The notes under the pieces are model-generated. The model saw only the letters and a list, made by a program, of their open reading frames with translations. It made no database searches and was not told where the DNA came from. 5,320 bases of DNA from positions 1 to 5,320 of the forward strand of contig JAOPWO010000176.1 in the NCBI GenBank assembly GCA_025965635.1, read 5' to 3'. Positions 1 through 5,320 of this stretch are shown here, one piece after another (the first letter of the stretch is position 1; every line of letters begins with the position of its first letter). The translations under genes were made by a program, and so were the position numbers. The DNA comes from Modestobacter sp. Lineage in GTDB: Bacteria; Actinomycetota; Actinomycetes; Mycobacteriales; Geodermatophilaceae.

Positions 1-94
1 TGCGGGGTGCCCTCTCCAGACCCGTCGACAGTGTGGCCGAACGGGGAGGTCCTCGACCCTGCCCGGCGCGGTCGGGAGCTGTCCACGGATGCGA

Positions 95-116
95 CCAGAC
101 GTAACCCAGACGTCAC
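95..116. repeat. Tandem 11-bp direct repeat, possible regulator site
   Basis: CCAGACGTAAC (95-105) is followed without a gap by CCAGACGTCAC (106-116), differing at one base. The period of 11 bp is about one helical turn, which suits a protein binding two half-sites on the same face of DNA, as OmpR-type response regulators and SARP activators do (family knowledge). The second unit is part of the 10-mer CGTCACGGCG, which recurs exactly at 371-380. It lies far from the oxygenase start (about 360 nt), so it may serve a gene to the left. The regulatory role is inferred. Confidence 0.35.
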
Positions 117-176
117 GGCGAGCCGACGGGCAACGGCTCGGTGCACGAGGGGGACGGCTCCCGGCCGCGGTGCACG

Positions 177-372
177 CAGCTTGCCGGGGTTCAGCGGGCC
201 GTCGGGGTCGGAGCGGGCGGCGGCCCGGCGGACGTCGTCCAGCGGCGCGGCCATCGCGGCGTAGATCTCCGGCTCGGGGTGTACCGGGCAGCAGCGCCTG
301 CACCTCCGCCCGACCGTTCCACCAGCGCCCGGCCGCCGGCCAGCAGGTGCGCCGGCCGGACGGGAAGAGTCG
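177..372 (-). pseudogene. Frameshifted C-terminal remnant of an FAD-linked oxidase (tentative)
   Basis: Read on the minus strand, two adjacent frames join into one protein-like stretch. The first runs from just after an in-frame TGA (373-375) to about 286 and includes GRWWNGRAEVQALLP. The second continues at 284 with VHPEPEIYAAMAAPLDDVRR and reaches DPDGPLNPGKL at 177-209. A one-base frame change near 284-288 would connect them. The ending 'DPDG-x-LNPGK' is the characteristic C-terminal signature of GlcD/alkyl-DHAP-synthase-type FAD-linked oxidases (family knowledge). No FAD-binding domain is present, the upstream frame is closed by a stop, and the downstream frame stays open to the left edge instead of ending soon after NPGK, so the gene appears decayed. 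It could instead be chance similarity in GC-rich DNA, or an intact tail broken by a sequencing error. Confidence 0.4.
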
Positions 373-396
373 TCACGGCGGCGTCACCGTCGTGAC
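371..396. promoter_or_regulatory. Candidate operator upstream of the oxygenase gene
   Basis: CGTCACGGCGG (371-381) is followed by CGTCACCGTCG (382-392), so two CGTCAC half-sites lie exactly 11 bp apart. The second is also half of a palindrome, GTCAC-N4-GTGAC, at 383-396. The cluster is 78 nt before the oxygenase ATG, a usual place for a transcription-factor site. The same half-site, also with 11-bp spacing, occurs at 100-116. The arrangement could fit a dimeric regulator such as a GntR- or TetR-type repressor (palindrome) or a direct-repeat binder. No regulator gene is in the window to support either. Confidence 0.35.
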
Positions 397-460
397 ACAC
401 GGCGGCGGCAGGCTCGCGCTCGTCCGAGGGCCGCGCGGACGGCGGGAGCGGCCCGGCAGC

Positions 461-467
461 AGGAAGG
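461..467 (+). promoter_or_regulatory. Ribosome binding site of the Rieske oxygenase gene
   Basis: AGGAAGG lies 7 nt before the ATG at 475, an ideal Shine-Dalgarno match and spacing. It fixes the oxygenase start. Confidence 0.8.
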
Positions 468-474
468 CCCGACC

Positions 475-1533
475 ATGACCCTCTCCGAGTCCGATCAGAC
501 CACCACCCGCGAGACCGCCCACCCCGGGCCCGACCACCTGGTCCTGTCCGAGCACCCGGTGTTCCGCCGGTTCTGGTACGCCGCCTGCTTCACCGGCGCG
601 GTCACCGAGGGGCCGGTGCAGCGGACCGTCCTGGGCCAGGAGCTGGTCATCTGGCGCCCGGTCCCGGGTGGCCCGGTGAGCGTGGCTCGGAACCGGTGCG
701 CGCACCGGGACGCGCCGCTGTCGATGGGCTGGGTCAAGGACTGCCACCTCGTCTGCCCGTACCACGGCTGGGAGTGGGACGCCCAGGGCTCGACCCAGCG
801 GATCCCCCAGTTCCCCACGGCGCCGCACCCGACGAAGAGCGGGCTCACCATGGTCCGGGCGCAGGAGCGCCACGGGATGGTGTGGGTGTGCCTGGCCGGG
901 GACGACGAGGGCGGACCGGTCGCCGGCATCCCCGACGTCCCGCAGTTCAGCGACCCCGCCTGGCGCATCGTCCCCGAGCTGGAGTGGCACTTCGACTGCA
1001 CGGCCATGCACCTGGTGGAGAACAACGTCGACCCCGGGCACGTCGCCTTCGTGCACCGCAACACCTTCGGCAACCCCGACACCCCCGAACTGGGCGAGAC
1101 CACCGTGGAGCGGACGCCGTTCGGGCTGCGCACGCACCAGGAGGTGCCGGTGAAGTCGCGGCCGGGCGAGGTCGGGGCGACCGTTCGCTCCACCGTCAGC
1201 GAGGTGCACCTGCCGTTCTCCATGAACCTGCACATCACCTACCCCGACGGACTGCAGCACGTCATGCTCAAGGCGATCACGCCGGTGGACGACGTCTCCT
1301 GCACGATCCTGCAGGTCGTCCTGCGCACCGACTCCGAGGCCGACCGGCCGGCCGCCGAGATCGTGGCCTTCGACGACGAGGTGGAGCAGGAGGACGCCGA
1401 CCTGCTCAACCGGCTGCCCCCGGCCTTCCCGCTGGCCCCGCGCCTCAACGCGCACGCCAAGGCCGACCGCAACAGCCTCCTGTTGCGCCGGATGTACACC
1501 GAGCTGGTCACCGGACGCTGGCTGCCGGGCTGA
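475..1533 (+). CDS. Rieske 2Fe-2S oxygenase, terminal (alpha) subunit
   Basis: The product has 352 residues and is a cytoplasmic Rieske non-heme iron oxygenase. It would use O2 and electrons from a separate reductase to hydroxylate or O-/N-demethylate an organic substrate. The N-terminal half carries the Rieske cluster motif C75-x-H77-x16-C94-x2-H97. The C-terminal catalytic domain has N183-x2-D186-x2-H189-x4-H194, whose two histidines bind the mononuclear iron and whose D186 should pass electrons between subunits. D307, in the 'QED' segment, is the likely carboxylate ligand. Length and motif spacing fit the vanillate/dicamba O-demethylase group, which has only alpha subunits, better than the longer ring-hydroxylating dioxygenases that have beta subunits. 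No beta subunit, ferredoxin or reductase gene is in the window. The ATG is supported by a strong ribosome binding site. The amidohydrolase gene follows on the same strand and may act on its product. Family is certain; substrate is unknown. Confidence 0.93.
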   Translation: MTLSESDQTTTRETAHPGPDHLVLSEHPVFRRFWYAACFTGAVTEGPVQRTVLGQELVIWRPVPGGPVSVARNRCAHRDAPLSMGWVKDCHLVCPYHGWEWDAQGSTQRIPQFPTAPHPTKSGLTMVRAQERHGMVWVCLAGDDEGGPVAGIPDVPQFSDPAWRIVPELEWHFDCTAMHLVENNVDPGHVAFVHRNTFGNPDTPELGETTVERTPFGLRTHQEVPVKSRPGEVGATVRSTVSEVHLPFSMNLHITYPDGLQHVMLKAITPVDDVSCTILQVVLRTDSEADRPAAEIVAFDDEVEQEDADLLNRLPPAFPLAPRLNAHAKADRNSLLLRRMYTELVTGRWLPG

Positions 1534-1545
1534 CTCCTCCCCCAT

Positions 1546-1567
1546 CCCGCCGGCGACCATCGGCGGG
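1546..1567 (+). terminator. Hairpin after the oxygenase gene (attenuator or weak terminator)
   Basis: CCCGCCG (1546-1552) and CGGCGGG (1561-1567) form a perfect 7-bp stem with an 8-nt loop, beginning 12 nt after the oxygenase stop. No T-run follows. It may reduce read-through into the amidohydrolase gene or protect the 3' end of the oxygenase message. In DNA this GC-rich, a 7-bp stem is only modest evidence. The remaining gap to 1691 shows no other clear signal and no strong Shine-Dalgarno sequence. Confidence 0.35.
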
Positions 1568-1691
1568 TGGCTGCCCGACACGCCGCCCGGCCGCGCCCTC
1601 TGCCGATGCTCACGGGGGGATCCCAGGCACGCGCGGTAGCCGGGAACGTGACCGTCGCCGACCCGCAACGTGGGCCGGGCATCGTCGGCTC

Positions 1692-3074
1692 GTGACCCGA
1701 CTACTCGTGCACGACGCCGTCCTGCTGACCATGGACCCCGACCGTCCCGATCCCTTCCGCGGCTGGTTCGCGGTGGGCTCCGACGGCCGGCTGACCGCCG
1801 TCGAGGCGGGCGATCCGGCGCGGGAGGTCGTCGACGCGCTGCTCCCCGAGCACGTGCTGGACGCCGGCGGCGCGCTCGTGGGCCCCGGCTTCGTGTCCGC
1901 GCACAGCCACCTGTTCACTTCCGCGTCCCGCGGACTGGGGATGGACCAGTCGCTGTACGGCTGGATCGAGGCGATGACCCGGTACACCGACGCCGCGGAC
2001 GCCGCGGACCTGTACTGGATGACCCGGCACGGATCGCAGGACTTCCTCCGCAACGGCATCACCACCGCCTTCGACTTCACCAGCGCCGGGCTCGACTTCG
2101 AGAAGGAGTCCGAGGGGGTCTCCCGGTACGCGGCGAGCCTGCCCGACACCGACGTCCAGCACGCGCAGCTGCGGGCCAAGACCGACGCCGGCCTGCGGCA
2201 CGTGCACAGCGTGATGCTCGCGCAGGGCAGCGTGCCGCGGGCCGAGGCGCTCGCCCAGCTGGACGACGTCGTCTCCCTGGCCGCCTCGGTCGACCGCGAC
2301 CTGCACCTGGGCGTGGCGATCAGCGGCACGGTCCAGTGGGCGGAGAGCCGGGACGCCGCCGAGCTGGAGGTCGCCGCCATGCGCCGGCACGGGCTGCTCA
2401 ACCAGCCGCACCTGCTGGAGACCCCGCACGAGGTGGAGCTGCAGCGCTCGAAGTTCCAGTGGTACGCCGACGCCGGGGCGCTGGGCCCCGACCTGGTGTT
2501 CGGGCACTTCATCCAGACCACCGACGAGATCATCCGGATCGCCGCCGAGGCCGGCTGCGGGATGAGCTGGCAGCCGATGAGCAACGGCCGGCTGGGGTCG
2601 GGCGTGGCGCAGATCCCGCGTATCCGGGAGCTGGGGATGCGGGTGGGCATCGGGCTGGACGACCAGTCGTGCACCGACGTCAGCGACCCGTTCTCCAACA
2701 TGCGCACCGCGCTCGCGCTGCTGCGGGCCACGCACCGGGACCCCGCCGCGCTGCCGGTGCGGGACGTGCTGGACCTGCACACCCGCGGCTCGGCCGAGGT
2801 CCTCGGCATCGACGGGCACGTCGGCACGCTGCGGGTGGGGCGCTACGCCGACTTCCTCGTGGTCGACCCGCGCGACCCCGACACCGGCCCCGTCTGGGAC
2901 GCCTACGGCACCTACGTGCTGGCCTGCTCGCTGCGCAACCTGCACCAGGTGTGGGTCGGCGGCCGGCTGGTCGCCGAGGGCGCGCGGCTGTGCGACCCGC
3001 AGTCGGGCGAGGTGGTGGACCAGGTGCACGAGCGGACGGCCCGGCTGCGCGCCGAGGTCGACGCCCCGGTCTGA
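1692..3074 (+). CDS. TRZ/ATZ-type metal-dependent amidohydrolase/deaminase
   Basis: The product has 460 residues and belongs to the amidohydrolase superfamily branch that includes cytosine, guanine and 8-oxoguanine deaminases, SsnA, and the triazine hydrolases AtzA/TrzN. These enzymes use one metal ion to replace an amino or other leaving group on a C=N carbon with water. Visible parts are an N-terminal beta-sandwich strand (LLVHDAVLLTMD), the metal motif H71-x-H73 in GPGFVSAHSH, a third histidine H240 with E243 (QPHLLET), H272 (VFGHF), and the acidic metal/catalytic position D323/D324 in GLDDQS. The C-terminal sandwich ends with GRYADFLVVD and VWVGGRLV. The usual G-T-D-G motif is replaced by L-D-D-Q, and the usual 'HCPxSN' reads 'WQPMSN', so the substrate may differ from known members. 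The GTG at 1692 is chosen because it keeps the first beta-strand and no start codon lies upstream in frame. GTG 1707 and ATG 1731 are alternatives. Its ribosome binding site is poor. It lies 158 nt after the oxygenase gene and is probably in the same catabolic pathway. Confidence 0.88.
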   Translation: MTRLLVHDAVLLTMDPDRPDPFRGWFAVGSDGRLTAVEAGDPAREVVDALLPEHVLDAGGALVGPGFVSAHSHLFTSASRGLGMDQSLYGWIEAMTRYTDAADAADLYWMTRHGSQDFLRNGITTAFDFTSAGLDFEKESEGVSRYAASLPDTDVQHAQLRAKTDAGLRHVHSVMLAQGSVPRAEALAQLDDVVSLAASVDRDLHLGVAISGTVQWAESRDAAELEVAAMRRHGLLNQPHLLETPHEVELQRSKFQWYADAGALGPDLVFGHFIQTTDEIIRIAAEAGCGMSWQPMSNGRLGSGVAQIPRIRELGMRVGIGLDDQSCTDVSDPFSNMRTALALLRATHRDPAALPVRDVLDLHTRGSAEVLGIDGHVGTLRVGRYADFLVVDPRDPDTGPVWDAYGTYVLACSLRNLHQVWVGGRLVAEGARLCDPQSGEVVDQVHERTARLRAEVDAPV

Positions 3075-3081
3075 CGACGGC

Positions 3082-3121
3082 AGCCGGCCCCGTGCGCTGC
3101 GGTCAGCGCCCGGGGCCGGCT
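3082..3121 (+). terminator. Strong hairpin terminator of the amidohydrolase gene
   Basis: AGCCGGCCCCG (3082-3092) pairs perfectly with CGGGGCCGGCT (3111-3121). After one T/C mismatch, GCGCTG (3094-3099) pairs with CAGCGC (3104-3109) around the 4-nt loop CGGT. That gives 17 base pairs in 40 nt, starting 7 nt after the stop codon. There is no T-run, which is common in actinobacterial terminators. By symmetry it could also stop minus-strand transcripts. Confidence 0.75.
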
Positions 3122-3132
3122 CGTGGGTCCGC

Positions 3133-3175
3133 CCCCGTGCGGGGTCCGCCCCGAGCTCGCGGGGCGGGCACGGGG
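3133..3175 (-). terminator. Strong hairpin terminator of the substrate-binding-protein gene
   Basis: CCCCGTGC (3133-3140) pairs with GCACGGGG (3168-3175). Stacked directly inside, CCGCCCCG (3146-3153) pairs with CGGGGCGG (3160-3167), with a 5-nt bulge GGGGT on one side and a 6-nt loop. It contains 16 base pairs and starts 8 nt beyond the minus-strand stop codon (3184-3186). No T-run is present. Confidence 0.7.
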
Positions 3176-3183
3176 TCGCTCGG

Positions 3184-4350
3184 CTACCCGACCTTGATGG
3201 CCGGGTCGATGAACTCGTTGGTCATCAGGTCGTCGGGGGTGATGCCCTCCAGCGGCGGGGTGCCCTGCTCGGCGAAGATCGGCGTCGTCTGGTCGATCAG
3301 GGTCTGGATCCGCCCGGCGTCGAGGTTGCCGTGGGTGTCGTCGTCCCCGTTGCCGACCAGGCCCAGCTCTGCCTGCTGCCGGACGGAGAAGTCCGCGACC
3401 TCCTGGGAGTACACCCAGCCGGTGTCGTACTCCTCGACCAGCTCCAGGATCATCGCGTTGACCCGCGCCGGGTCGGCGAGGTAGTCGACGTCGGCCTGCT
3501 GCATGAGCGGGACCAGCTCGGTCAGGCAGCCGGACAGGCTCGCCAGCTCGTCGGTGCGCACCGAGATCGACGACTGGTAGGGCTGGAACCCGGCGTCGTA
3601 GACGAGCTCGTAGTCGACCTCCTTGCCCCAGGCGTCGACCTCGTTGGCGTAGATGAAGGGCTCGGCCGAGGCGAAGCCCTGCTGCGCGGACTTCCCGCCG
3701 TCGGCGACGAAGCCGGCCGGGGTCCCGTCGTAGGAGCCGTCGACCTGGCTGTCCTCCAGGATGCCGGCGCCGGTCAGGTAGGCCATGTAGGCCGCGCCCT
3801 CGAAGTAGCGCACCGTCGCGTCGGTCTTCCCGAGGTCGGCGATGCCGGTGACGTCGGGGTACGTCGCGGGGTCCCACATGATCATCGTGGGCGAGATCTC
3901 CAGCGGCGCGAGCACCGCGGTGGTCGGCTGCGTGGCGGAGAGCTGGATCGCCTCGTCGGTGGCGATGAACCCCAGGGTGATCGAGTCGTCGGAGTACAGC
4001 TGCGCGGTCACCGTCTGGAAGCCGATGGCCGGCCCGCCGGCGCGGATCTCCAGCTTCACGCCGGTGCTCTCCCCGGCGGCGTCGATCAGCGTGCCGCTCA
4101 CGCTCTTGGAGCCGGCGTCGACCACGTAGTCCTCTCCCAGCGACTGGTAGGCACCGCCGTGCTCGGACTCGGGGTTCCAGTCGGTCTGGACGACGACGGT
4201 GTCCGGGCAGCCGGCCGCCGCGAGGTCGGTGCCGCCGACCTCGCCGGTCGGGGCGGCGGACGCCTCATCGGTGTCGCTGCCGCAGGCGGCGAGGGTGAGG
4301 GCCATCAGGGTCGCCGTGGCGATGCTGGCCGTGGTCCGGGGGATGCGCAC
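3184..4350 (-). CDS. ABC importer substrate-binding lipoprotein, NMT1/ThiY-like
   Basis: The product has 388 residues and is an extracytoplasmic solute receptor tethered to the outer face of the membrane. Residues 1-22 form a signal peptide (basic start VRIPR, then a hydrophobic core) ending in the lipobox L20-A21-A22-C23, where C23 would be lipidated. An Asp/Glu/Ser/Ala-rich linker follows. The mature domain opens with VVVQTDWNPESEHGGAYQSL (53-72), matching the 'W-x-P-x(3-4)-H-G-x-Y' opening of NMT1/THI5-like and NitT/TauT-type binding proteins, and LEIRAGGPAIGFQ also fits. Known relatives bind pyrimidines, riboflavin-like compounds, nitrate or sulfonates, so the ligand here is open. C48 and C275 are the only cysteines of the mature part besides C23 and might form a disulfide. 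The GTG start has a perfect AAGGAG 5 nt upstream. It is the distal gene after the permease on the same strand, 164 nt away, so the two form one importer. It converges on the catabolic genes. Confidence 0.9.
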   Translation of the reverse strand: MRIPRTTASIATATLMALTLAACGSDTDEASAAPTGEVGGTDLAAAGCPDTVVVQTDWNPESEHGGAYQSLGEDYVVDAGSKSVSGTLIDAAGESTGVKLEIRAGGPAIGFQTVTAQLYSDDSITLGFIATDEAIQLSATQPTTAVLAPLEISPTMIMWDPATYPDVTGIADLGKTDATVRYFEGAAYMAYLTGAGILEDSQVDGSYDGTPAGFVADGGKSAQQGFASAEPFIYANEVDAWGKEVDYELVYDAGFQPYQSSISVRTDELASLSGCLTELVPLMQQADVDYLADPARVNAMILELVEEYDTGWVYSQEVADFSVRQQAELGLVGNGDDDTHGNLDAGRIQTLIDQTTPIFAEQGTPPLEGITPDDLMTNEFIDPAIKVG

Positions 4351-4355
4351 GCGTG

Positions 4356-4361
4356 CTCCTT
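4356..4361 (-). promoter_or_regulatory. Ribosome binding site of the binding-protein gene
   Basis: The minus strand reads AAGGAG, then CACGC, then the GTG start at 4350-4348. The match and the 5-nt spacing fix this start and imply strong translation, as expected of a binding protein needed in excess over the permease. Confidence 0.85.
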
Positions 4362-4371
4362 CGGAGGGGGA

Positions 4372-4443
4372 CGGCCCGGGGGTTCCGGGCCGGGTCGGTG
4401 CAGCAGCGCCCGCCCAGCCCGTCCGGGACGGGTCGGGTGCTGC
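4372..4443 (-). other. Intercistronic hairpins between permease and binding-protein genes
   Basis: Two inverted repeats lie in the 164-nt gap. CGGCCCGG (4372-4379) and CCGGGCCG (4385-4392) give an 8-bp stem with a 5-nt loop, ending 10 nt before the AAGGAG of the binding-protein gene. GCAGCA (4400-4405), CCCG (4409-4412) and CCCGTC (4418-4423) pair in order with GACGGG (4427-4432), CGGG (4434-4437) and TGCTGC (4438-4443), giving a longer interrupted stem. Such intercistronic structures often stabilise the downstream message or attenuate transcription in importer operons (family knowledge). The gap may also contain a separate promoter, but I could not identify one. The rest of the gap, 4444-4514, shows only a weak GC-rich inverted repeat (CCCGCC 4475-4480, GGCGGG 4501-4506). 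Confidence 0.5.
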
Positions 4444-4514
4444 CGGTGCAGGGTGGATCGCCTCCCTGCCGGGGCCCGCCGCGAGCGTGCGAGCGGCCGG
4501 GGCGGGACGGTCCT

Positions 4515-5320
4515 TCAGGCGGGGTCGCGGGCCTGGTCGTACCAGCGGCCGACGGCGAGCTGGGACAGCCAGCCGAACAGCGAGAAGACGGCGAAGCCCA
4601 GGGCCGCCGCGACGAGGATGGTGAGGAACAGCTCGGGGCCCTGCAGCCGGGCCCGGAAGTTGTCCAGCAGGATGCCCAGCCCCGGGTCCCCCTGCTTGAA
4701 GAACAGGTCGCCGACGATCGCGCCGACGACGGAGAGCCCGGCGGAGATGCGGAACCCGGCGAAGATGGCCGGCATCGCCGCCGGTAGCTGCAGCTGCAGC
4801 AGCCGGGTGACCCGTCCGGCGCCGTGCAGGCTGAACAGCTCGTGCATGCCGCGGTCGACCGACTGGAGGCCGAAGAGCGTGTTCGACACGACCGGGAAGA
4901 GCGCGATCATGACGCAGACGATGACCCGGGACGGGAAGCCGTAGCCGAACCAGAACCCGATCAGCGGGACCAGCGCGAGGATCGGGATGCACTGGAGCGC
5001 GACCGCGTAGGGGAACAGTGAGCGTTCGACCGGCTTGGCCTGGCTCATCGCGATCGCCCAGGCCATGCCGATGACGATGGCGATCGCCAGCCCGACGAAC
5101 GTCACGACCAGGGTGCGGCCGACCGACTCGGTGATCTTCTCCATGGTCGGCCCGTCGAACAGCGCGTCGGTGACGATGACGTGCGGTGCCGGCATGAGGA
5201 ACCGCCGGGAGGGGTCGAGCAGCAGGTAGGTGATGGCGTACCAGAGGCCGAGCAGCACGAGGAACACCCCGGCCGGCAGGATCGCGTCGGCCGAGCGCTG
5301 GGCTACCCGGCCACGCCGGC
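4515..5320 (-). CDS. ABC importer permease, SsuC/TauC/ThiX-like (5' end outside window)
   Basis: The visible 267 residues are most of an integral membrane permease with the binding-protein-dependent transport fold (BPD_transp_1). The frame is open to the right edge. A GTG at 5265-5267 is not a credible start because it would cut into the first membrane helix and because protein-like sequence (VAQRSADAILPAG) precedes it, so the true start lies beyond 5320. Counting from the first complete codon, hydrophobic helices fall near residues 13-34, 69-91, 105-127, 131-150, 190-205 and 230-253. The cytoplasmic EAA loop that docks on the ATPase is around 159-187 (HGAGRVTRLLQLQLPAAMPA), with the conserved G and LP. 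The divergent 'LHGAG' stands where 'EAA-x3-G' is usual. The compact single-domain form with six helices fits the NitT/TauT/ThiX group, matching the NMT1-like binding protein encoded next. The ATPase gene is not in the window. Confidence 0.9.
   Translation of the reverse strand, partial: RRGRVAQRSADAILPAGVFLVLLGLWYAITYLLLDPSRRFLMPAPHVIVTDALFDGPTMEKITESVGRTLVVTFVGLAIAIVIGMAWAIAMSQAKPVERSLFPYAVALQCIPILALVPLIGFWFGYGFPSRVIVCVMIALFPVVSNTLFGLQSVDRGMHELFSLHGAGRVTRLLQLQLPAAMPAIFAGFRISAGLSVVGAIVGDLFFKQGDPGLGILLDNFRARLQGPELFLTILVAAALGFAVFSLFGWLSQLAVGRWYDQARDPA

Larger units (their letters stand above)
1..474. other. Upstream region without an intact gene
   Basis: No frame here looks like a complete protein: the short plus-strand frames are rich in Arg, Gly, Pro and Ala with no recognisable motif, as expected of stop-poor GC-rich DNA. 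The supportable contents are listed separately: a degenerate FAD-oxidase-like tail on the minus strand, a tandem 11-bp repeat at 95-116, a repeat/palindrome cluster at 371-396, and the ribosome binding site of the oxygenase gene. There is also a small inverted repeat (CGTCCG at 421-426, CGGACG at 436-441) that could form a hairpin in the oxygenase leader. A 9-nt direct repeat CGGTGCACG occurs at 139-147 and 168-176. I see no convincing -35/-10 promoter. The oxygenase promoter is presumably in the 3' half of this stretch. Confidence 0.6.

Noticed and set aside
139..176. 9-nt direct repeat CGGTGCACG (139-147 and 168-176)
   Set aside because: It is short, single and in GC-rich DNA. It lies partly next to the FAD-oxidase-like remnant and has no further structure, so chance is likely.
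373..1668. Long open minus-strand frame opposite the oxygenase gene
   Set aside because: It lies entirely antisense to a gene with clear catalytic motifs, and its product is a Gly/Arg/Val/His-rich composition artefact with no family signature.
1670..3484. Long open plus-strand frame over the amidohydrolase gene
   Set aside because: It is in another frame of a well-supported gene, is dominated by Arg/Ala/Gly/Pro, and runs through both terminators into the opposite gene. The same holds for the antisense frames at 1610-2827 and 1701-3029.
3331..4944. Long open plus-strand frame opposite the importer genes
   Set aside because: It is the GC-driven shadow of two genes with clear lipoprotein and permease features, and its product shows no domain.
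4351..4992. Upstream extension of the binding-protein frame into the permease gene
   Set aside because: The frame is open, but the extension is low-complexity and antithetical to a signal peptide. The perfect AAGGAG and the lipobox at the right distance fix the start at 4350.
1..5320. CRISPR array, tRNA/rRNA genes, insertion sequence ends, phage or defence genes
   Set aside because: No regularly spaced repeats, no tRNA-like cloverleaf or rRNA signature, no transposase or terminal repeats, and no nuclease or toxin motif were seen on either strand.

Overview
The window is very GC-rich, and its coding frames use G or C at almost every third codon position. It uses GTG starts and has a Gram-positive-type lipoprotein signal. 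This points to a high-GC actinomycete (Actinomycetota). A soil lineage such as Geodermatophilaceae or Pseudonocardiaceae is a guess from codon and protein style only.

Layout: positions 1-474 hold no intact gene. They contain what looks like the frameshifted tail of an FAD-linked oxidase on the minus strand and two sets of 11-bp-phased CGTCAC-type motifs, followed by a good ribosome binding site. A plus-strand pair follows: a Rieske-type mononuclear iron oxygenase (475-1533) and, after a 158-nt gap, a TRZ/ATZ-type metal-dependent amidohydrolase/deaminase (1692-3074). The minus strand carries half of an ABC importer running towards them: a membrane permease (4515 to beyond the right edge, 5' end missing) and, downstream of it, an NMT1/ThiY-like substrate-binding lipoprotein (3184-4350). 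The two converging units are separated by only 109 nt, which hold two strong GC-rich hairpins, one just after each stop codon.

Working together (inference): the lipoprotein and permease, with an ATPase presumably encoded off the right edge, would import a small, probably nitrogen-containing or heterocyclic compound. The Rieske oxygenase would hydroxylate or dealkylate it, and the amidohydrolase would remove an amino or other leaving group or open a C-N bond. The oxygenase needs a reductase/ferredoxin that is not in this window. The substrate cannot be read from the sequence. No tRNA, rRNA, CRISPR array, insertion sequence or phage gene was seen.
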